A stretch of 64,000 nucleotides of DNA, from contig CM054179.1 in NCBI GenBank assembly GCA_028829895.1, positions 100,649,875 to 100,713,874 on the forward strand. The letters run 5' to 3'. The DNA comes from Sinotaia quadrata (lineage: Eukaryota; Mollusca; Gastropoda; Architaenioglossa; Viviparidae). The notes under the pieces are model-generated. The model was not told the DNA's origin. It saw nothing but the letters and a program-made list of their open reading frames with translations, and made no database searches. Numbering within the stretch: position 1 is the first letter of the stretch; each line of letters opens with the position of its first letter. Shown piece by piece: positions 58,200 to 64,000 of the stretch. The translations under genes were made by a program, and so were the position numbers.

Positions 58200-59200
58200 C
58201 AATACCCAGCATAGCAACCACTTCCATTCAATACCCATTATAGCAACAACCACCACTCAGTACCCAGTATAGCAATCACTTCCACTCAATACCCAGCATA
58301 ACAACCACTTTCACTCAATACCCAACACAGCAACTACTTCCGTCTATACCCAGCATAGGAACCACTTCCTTCATTACGAGTATAGCAATCATTTCCCTCA
58401 GTATCAACAAAGCAGTCTCTTCTCTCAGTATTTAATTTAGCTATCTCTTCCCTTAGTATTAATATAGCAATCACTTTCCTCAGTACCAACATAGAATCTC
58501 TTTCCCATCCATACCCAACATTGCAACCACTTCCCTCAATATGAACATAGCAATCATTATCAAAATAGCAACCTCTTCCCTCAGTATCAACATAGCAATC
58601 ACTTCCTCAGTATCAACTTAGCAACCTCTTCTCTCAGTATTAATATAGCTATCTCTTCATTCAGTATTAATATAGCAATCACTTTCCTCAGTACCAACAT
58701 AGCAATTTCTTCTCTCAGTATTAATATAGTTATCTCTTCCCTCAGTATCAACATCCCAATCGCTTTCCTCCATATCAACACAGCAATCACTTCCATTCAA
58801 TACCCAGCGTCGCAGGTTCTTCCCTCAGTACCAAAATAGCAACCACTTCCCCTCATTGTCCAGCATAACGGTCACTTCCACTCACGTCCAAAGTAATCTC
58901 TACCTATAGTACCTAATTTAGAAACCTCTTTTCTCAGTATCCAACGTGTCCATCTCTTTCTCTTTATATCGAGCATAGCAAACATTTCCTTGTAAAATCA
59001 GGAATAACAGTCTATACCATTCAATTCCCAGTACAACAGTCGCTTCCCTTTAGTACCCAGTACAACAGTCGCTTCCCGTTAGTACCCAGTCCAACAGTCG
59101 CTTCCCTTTAGTACCCAGTACAACAGTCGCTTCCCGTTAGTACCCAGTCCAACAGTCGCTTCCCTTTAGTACCCAGTATTTCAATCTCTTGTTATCAATA
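58200..59200. repeat. 28-30-bp minisatellite
   Basis: About 35 degenerate units (agcaatcacttccctcagta and tacccagcatagcaaccact types); the right end (59030-59180) is a more homogeneous subarray with caacagtcgcttcccttta. Confidence 0.93.
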
Positions 59201-59260
59201 CCAGCATATCGTTCATACAACGTACTGTCACGTTTCCTTTGTTTATCCCTACACGTGCAG

Positions 59261-59678
59261 GTGTGAGCAGCAAAAGAACTTCTGCGCCCTAAGTCCGTGC
59301 AACAACGGTGGCACCTGCTTCAACACAGATGGCGGGTTTCGCTGCCAGTGTCCAGCAGGATTCGGCGGCGACATCTGCAACCTCGTCATCAACCCGTGTA
59401 GCACAAGACCGTGTCAGAATGGCGGGCTGTGTTCCGCGAACGGCGCTGACTTTTCCTGCTCCTGTCCCGCGCTCTTTGGTGGGCCCGTGTGCAGCATACC
59501 TCAGGTGCCGTGCACACCCAACACGTGTAATTCCAACGGTCAGTGTGCGCTTGCGGACTTCACCGCGCGTGGCTTTGTGTGCACGTGTTTTGCCGGCTTT
59601 GCGGGTGAGACGTGCTCTGAGAGGGTCCGCAGTGCGTGCAATACCAACCCTTGCAGCAATAACGGTCTGTGTCTGCAG
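59261..59678 (+). CDS. Exon 11: EGF modules 31 (end) to 35 (start)
   Basis: Acceptor acgtgcag|g (phase 2) and donor ctgcag|gtaagt (phase 0). It carries the last cysteine of EGF 31 (RCEQQ), then FCALSPCNNGGTC, NPCSTRPCQNGGLC, VPCTPNTCNSNGQC (with an 8-residue longer loop ADFTARGF) and SACNTNPCSNNGLCLQ, which is completed in exon 12. GC-rich compared with the flanking introns. Confidence 0.94.
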
Positions 59679-59984
59679 GTAAGTGGTTCTGGCAGTGCCA
59701 GTTCAGACCGAATTCGCATTAAGGTTCTGATTAAAATCAATTTCTTGCACATACCCGTCTTCTCCGGAGTACTTAGAACCCATTCTGACTATTTCACCAA
59801 AATTTCACAACCTCCTTAACTTCACACTTTAAACTTATTATATCATTAGTGCCAACCTTGTGCACTAATACTGATCTGAGTTTGTTGCTAAGCGCTTCTG
59901 CAGAATCAAAACAAATTAATTTCACATTATTTTTAAGAAAAATTATCTTTGAAAGATTTGTATTCTCAGCTCGCTCTCTCTTAT

Positions 59985-60049
<65 letters not shown>

Positions 60050-61265
60050 GATACAAACACATATAAAGACATAAATATGCACACAGAGACACAAACTAAT
60101 ACACATGCGCACACACAAAGACACAAACGCCCACAAGGACAAGCATACACACATAAAAGCATAAACAAACGTTTTCAAAGACAAAATCATACATGCACAA
60201 AGGCCCAACCAAACACACAAATAAACACACACAAAGACACGAGCGCATACAAAGACACATAGAAACATACACAAAGACACACACAAACACACACACACAC
60301 ACACACACACAAAACCACACAAGCAAAGACACACACACACACGTGCCATCACCATTACAATCACCGCCTGCCCCCATACTGTCCAAGTTTTCTGTAAAGT
60401 GGCTAAAGGAAAATGAATACGCAATGGTCAAATAGTTATACTCTAAGAAATAACAGTTGATTAAGAACTATGTATGAAACCTAGGTATCAAAACATATAA
60501 GTGAAGAGGCATTTCTACAAATATTGCGATAAAACTTTAATCACCACTTATATAATTATTATTCTAAGCGGAAGTTCTGTTCTGAAACTTTAGTGAACTG
60601 GTTGGTGGTGGTGAGTCGGAAAATTTGTTTTTATGTAACCACCCTTGCTACAAGTAAGTAAGTTTGAAACGGAAATATTGATAAATAAGTTTAGAGATCA
60701 TATAAAGAAAGAATTAGTTTGTTCCTGAAACCTATCGGCATCTGCTGTTTTTGTTGGATTTAATTTTTTTTAAAGAGATAAAGTGAGATAAGAATACTTT
60801 TTCGCCGCTCCAGCTTTGTCTAAATCCAGCGAGCGGAAGCTTTGAAATGTCATAACCACATCTCGATGAAGAATTTTAAAACTTGAAGGAGTTCTCGGCT
60901 TTAAATTTAATTTAGTAGACTAAATTAAGCGTTTATTACATTTCGCAACATGCGATTTAAAATTATCTCCGTCGAGGCGTATCAGTGTGTATGTGTGTGT
61001 GATTGTTTATAGAGGGGTTGGGGAGTTAGAAGGAAGAAGTAAACAACACTTCTGCTTTGTCTCAGACTCACAAATAAACAGAAACAACTAGCACCCAAAG
61101 GCATAGAAGTAAACAATTAGCCTGACGTTCACTTTGATATAATAATAAATGAAAATGGATTTTTGAATTTTAGTTTTATTGTTTAACTGAGAATTTTGTT
61201 TATAATTTTTATGTATATATGTCTGCGTGTGTGTGTGCGTTCGTGTTGTTCTTTGTGGCCTTCAG
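59679..61265. other. Intron 11
   Basis: Contains CA-rich arrays at 59987-60340; the rest is AT-rich unique DNA. The acceptor is tttgtggccttcag. Confidence 0.75.
59987..60340. repeat. (CA)n and degenerate CA/AAGACA array
   Basis: A pure CA run (59987-60047) followed by degenerate acacaaagacac repeats and a second short CA run. Confidence 0.95.
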
Positions 61266-61546
61266 GGAGCTACACCTGACGACTTCACCTGTCGCTGTCC
61301 TCTTGGCTTTACTGGTACTCACTGCGAACAGGCGGATGCCTGCTTCAGCAGCCCTTGTCTGAATGGCGGTACGTGCAGCAACCAACCCTTTGGCGTCGGT
61401 TCCAGCAGATTCACCTGCGCGTGCTCACCGGAATATTCAGGGGACCGGTGCCAGAGCGTCGCAGAGTCTCAGTGTAACGGCGTGGTGAAATGTTTGAACG
61501 GCGGTACCTGCTTGACCCAGGGCAGTGGTCGTTCTTACGTTTGCCA
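61266..61546 (+). CDS. Exon 12: EGF modules 35 (end), 36 and 37 (start)
   Basis: Acceptor ggccttcag|gga (phase 0) and donor tgcca|gtgagt (phase 2). It encodes [31 protein letters not shown] with a long loop (NQPFGVGSSRF), and SQCNGVVKCLNGGTC up to YVC. The module is unfinished, so the gene continues beyond the window; transmembrane and cytoplasmic parts, if any, are not seen. Confidence 0.93.
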
Positions 61547-61959
61547 GTGAGTGGCTAGTTATTTCCCTTTACACATTAGCAGTGAGAAGGGTTGCAGTGG
61601 GTGAAGAGTTAGTCCCCTTAACATCTCAGCAGTGAAAAAGGGTTGCATATTCCAGTGAAGCCCAAAATTTGATCTTGTACATATATCTGTCACGATGCAA
61701 AGTATATTTCTATAATTACGTTAATCTCATATTGGGAAAGCACATGTTTGTCTTAAGTAATGCAGCTAATGAAGGATGACGCAGTAACTAAGATTGTTTT
61801 AGCTTGTAAAAGACATGGAGATAACTTAATAACAAATTTGCCCGTTGCGATATTAATAACGTATTTCATAAGTTCCCATAAAAATCTGTATGATAAACTT
61901 TTGCTAGTAGTGACTGTGTTCAAGAAAGTGCTAGTGATTTCTTGTAACATGCTTTACTG

Positions 61960-62164
61960 CAGCGCTTCCCGATTCTTTTTTCACCCCACATCCACCACCC
62001 CACCCCGGGACTGACGAAGCCGATCTCGCACCCCTTGTTTTAAAGTAAACCAAGATTTTGTATACAAAAGAAACTTTTCCTTTCTCTTCCACGATGAATT
62101 CACGCACCCCCGGCAACAGCTGCTCGCACCCCTTGGGTCGAGCACCCCCAATCGAGAAGCGCTG
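61960..62164. mobile_element. hAT-like MITE, 205 bp
   Basis: Terminal inverted repeats cagcgcttcccgatt and (reverse complement of right end) cagcgcttctcgatt. Flanking 8-bp direct repeats are ctttactg (61952-61959) and ctgtactg (62165-62172), one mismatch. There is no coding capacity. Size, TIR type and 8-bp duplication fit hAT-derived MITEs. Confidence 0.78.
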
Positions 62165-63094
62165 CTGTACTGAAACGCTATGGATGTAACGCTATGGATG
62201 TAACGCTATGGATGAGTAGGCCTGTCTCTGACATCGTTCTATTTCTTTCGTGCATATCCGTTTACTTTATTTGGTGTATTGACCCGAACTTTCAGGTCAG
62301 TCCATGACAGTCATCTCGACTCGGTTCGATTCGCATAGACAGCACATGTAAAATAAAACACACCACCTTCAGAAATACATTATTAACACACACATACGCA
62401 AACATACAGGCATTACACACTGTATAACTAACATGTTAAAGACAGCCATAATTATATAGTTGCTGTTTACATTTATACGGAAATAAGTCGGCGTGCGCAC
62501 GCAGTCGGCGCATGTTGTTTTACAACTGATTATAATAGGTTCGTAATTTGTTCCTACATGATTGCCTAAAGCAAAGGTTGCTGTTTATCATGGGGTGTAC
62601 ACACTTTTGACACGCTTCAAGCTTGAACACATCTGCATGCTGGCCTATGTTGCCGCAGTACCCATGTAGTGAGCAAACGCTGTAACACTAAACTCGTTTT
62701 TCATCCACGAGACAGAATCAATCTTTATTTTTTAAAGAAAGAAAAAAATTCATTAGCCTGTATCACATTGCAAGATTTAACCTTTAACTGCTCAAGTTTA
62801 ATTGATGATGAAATTAAAATGACCACAGAGAAGAAATTTTCAGTGATGGATGACTGATTTCAATTGTAGAATGTTTGAATTTAGACAGTTAAATGGAAAG
62901 ACAATTGCCTGCCAGTTAATCAACCAGTTAGGGGAAGAGAGAGAGAGATTTGCGCGCTTTCAAAAATCAGTCAGCGGTAGTCGTTATTTTGCCCTTCAGT
63001 ATTGAATGTACACCTAACCCACTCTAAAACCCTTTAAAGCAAACAGACATAAATTGAAATAGAATATTTAATAAAACTAAAATAATAATTGCAA

Positions 63095-63990
63095 GCGTAG
63101 ACTGTTGATTTATTTGTTTATTAACTGCAAGCGTAGACTGTTGATTTATTTGTTTATTAACTGCAAGCTTAGACTGTTGATTTATTTGTTTATTAACTGC
63201 AAGCTTAGACTGTTGATTTATTTGTTTATTAACTGCAAGCGTAGACTGTTGATTTATTTGTTTATTAACTGCAAGCGTAGACTGTTGATTTATTTGTTTA
63301 TTAACTGCAAGCGTAGATTGTTGATTTATTTGTTTATTAACTGCAAGCGTAGATTGTTGATTTATTTGTTTATTAACTGCAAGCGTAGATTGTTGATTTA
63401 TTTGTTTATTAACTGCAAGCGTAGATTGTTGATTTATTTGTTTATTAACTGCAAGCGTAGATTGTTGATTTATTTGTTTATTAACTGCAAGCGTAGTTTG
63501 TTGATTTATTTGTTTATTAACTGCAAGCTTAGATTGCTGATTTATTTGTTTATTAACTGCAAGCGTGGACTATTGATTTATTTGTTTATTAACTGCAAGC
63601 GTAAACTATTGATTTTTATATGTTTATTAACTGCAAGCGTAGTTTGTTGATTTATTTGTTTATTAACTGCAAGCGTAGTTTGTTGATTTATTTGTTTATT
63701 AACTGCAAGCGTAGATTGTTGATTTATTTGTTTATTAACTGCAAGCGTAGATTGTTGATTTATTTGTTTATTAACTGCAAGCTTAGATTGCTGATTTATT
63801 TGTTTATTAACTGCAAGCGTGGACTATTGATTTATTTGTTTATTAACTGCAAGCGTAAACAATTGATTTTTATATGTTTATTAACTGCAAGCGTAGTTTG
63901 TTGATTTATTTGTTTATTAACTGCAAGCGTAGTTTGTTGATTTATTTGTTTATTAACTGCAAGCGTAGTTTGTTGATTTATTTGTTTATT
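63095..63990. repeat. 36-bp satellite array
   Basis: About 25 nearly identical 36-bp units (gcaagcgtagactgttgatt, tatttgtttattaact). Because 36 is a multiple of three, it reads as 181- and 94-codon repetitive ORFs (unit contains LLIYLFINCK), which I do not regard as genes. Confidence 0.97.
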
Positions 63991-64000
63991 ACGTTGCAGA

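Larger units (their letters stand above)
61547..63999. other. Intron 12 (to the window edge)
   Basis: Contains the hAT-like MITE (61960), a short gtaacgctatggat triplication near 62180, unique AT-rich DNA and the 36-bp satellite. The window ends ttattacgttgcag|a, a plausible acceptor, so the next exon may begin at 64000. Confidence 0.6.

Noticed and set aside
59794..60435. ORFs rich in Val-Cys or His-Thr
   Set aside because: Translations of CA microsatellites in intron 11.
63105..63904. 181- and 94-codon ORFs with LLIYLFINCK-type repeats
   Set aside because: Read-through of a 36-bp satellite whose unit length is divisible by three; no other coding sign.

Overview
This is animal nuclear DNA: AT-rich, full of micro- and minisatellites, with GT-AG introns of 1-15 kb, non-LTR and LTR retroelements, a mariner remnant and a hAT-like MITE. 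Gene content (a DSL/EGF protein) shows a metazoan. The repeat texture and the R2-like LINE family are compatible with a spiralian such as a mollusc, but I cannot name the species. I saw no tRNA, rRNA or CRISPR array.

The main host gene is on the + strand and runs off the right end. I assembled it by hand from splice sites and compatible phases: a possible TATA-like promoter (14095), an ATG-free leader and a signal-peptide-like exon 1 (14448-14510, present as three 102-bp tandem copies). Next come four short exons that together look like a Notch-ligand N-terminal (MNNL/C2-like) domain (30014-30200, 42251-42315, 44722-44806, 45579-45682). A divergent DSL-domain exon follows (46212-46347), then EGF exons at 49877, 50954, 52214, 53722-56886, 59261 and 61266-61546. 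The 3.2-kb exon holds five 489-bp units, each of four EGF modules, one with eight cysteines. At least 37 EGF modules are visible, far more than in Delta or Jagged, so this is an unusual DSL protein. The link from exon 1 to exon 2 is the weakest join.

The most novel system is a pair of complete, structurally clean LTR elements: 4394-12027 on the - strand and 17427-25152 on the + strand. Each has LTRs of about 1.7 kb with TG...CA ends, a 5-bp target duplication, a tRNA-type primer binding site, a polypurine tract, and between them one intact ORF of 985 or 1003 codons. That ORF has no recognisable reverse transcriptase, protease, integrase or zinc knuckle. It starts with a charged coiled coil and is otherwise unknown. 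The copies differ by many substitutions and at least seven in-frame indels while both frames stay open. They lie as inverted, divergently transcribed neighbours on either side of the presumed promoter and exon 1; the right copy lies in intron 1.

Other layout: 1-4296 is repeat-bearing DNA without a convincing gene. Intron 1 and intron 2 carry broken copies of an R2-like LINE and its 3' tail. Intron 2 (30201-42250) is dominated by minisatellites, a mariner remnant and microsatellites. Later introns hold further arrays, a 203-bp direct repeat around the second EGF exon and a hAT-like MITE. A 36-bp satellite (63095-63990) fills the right edge, ending in a splice-acceptor-like sequence.
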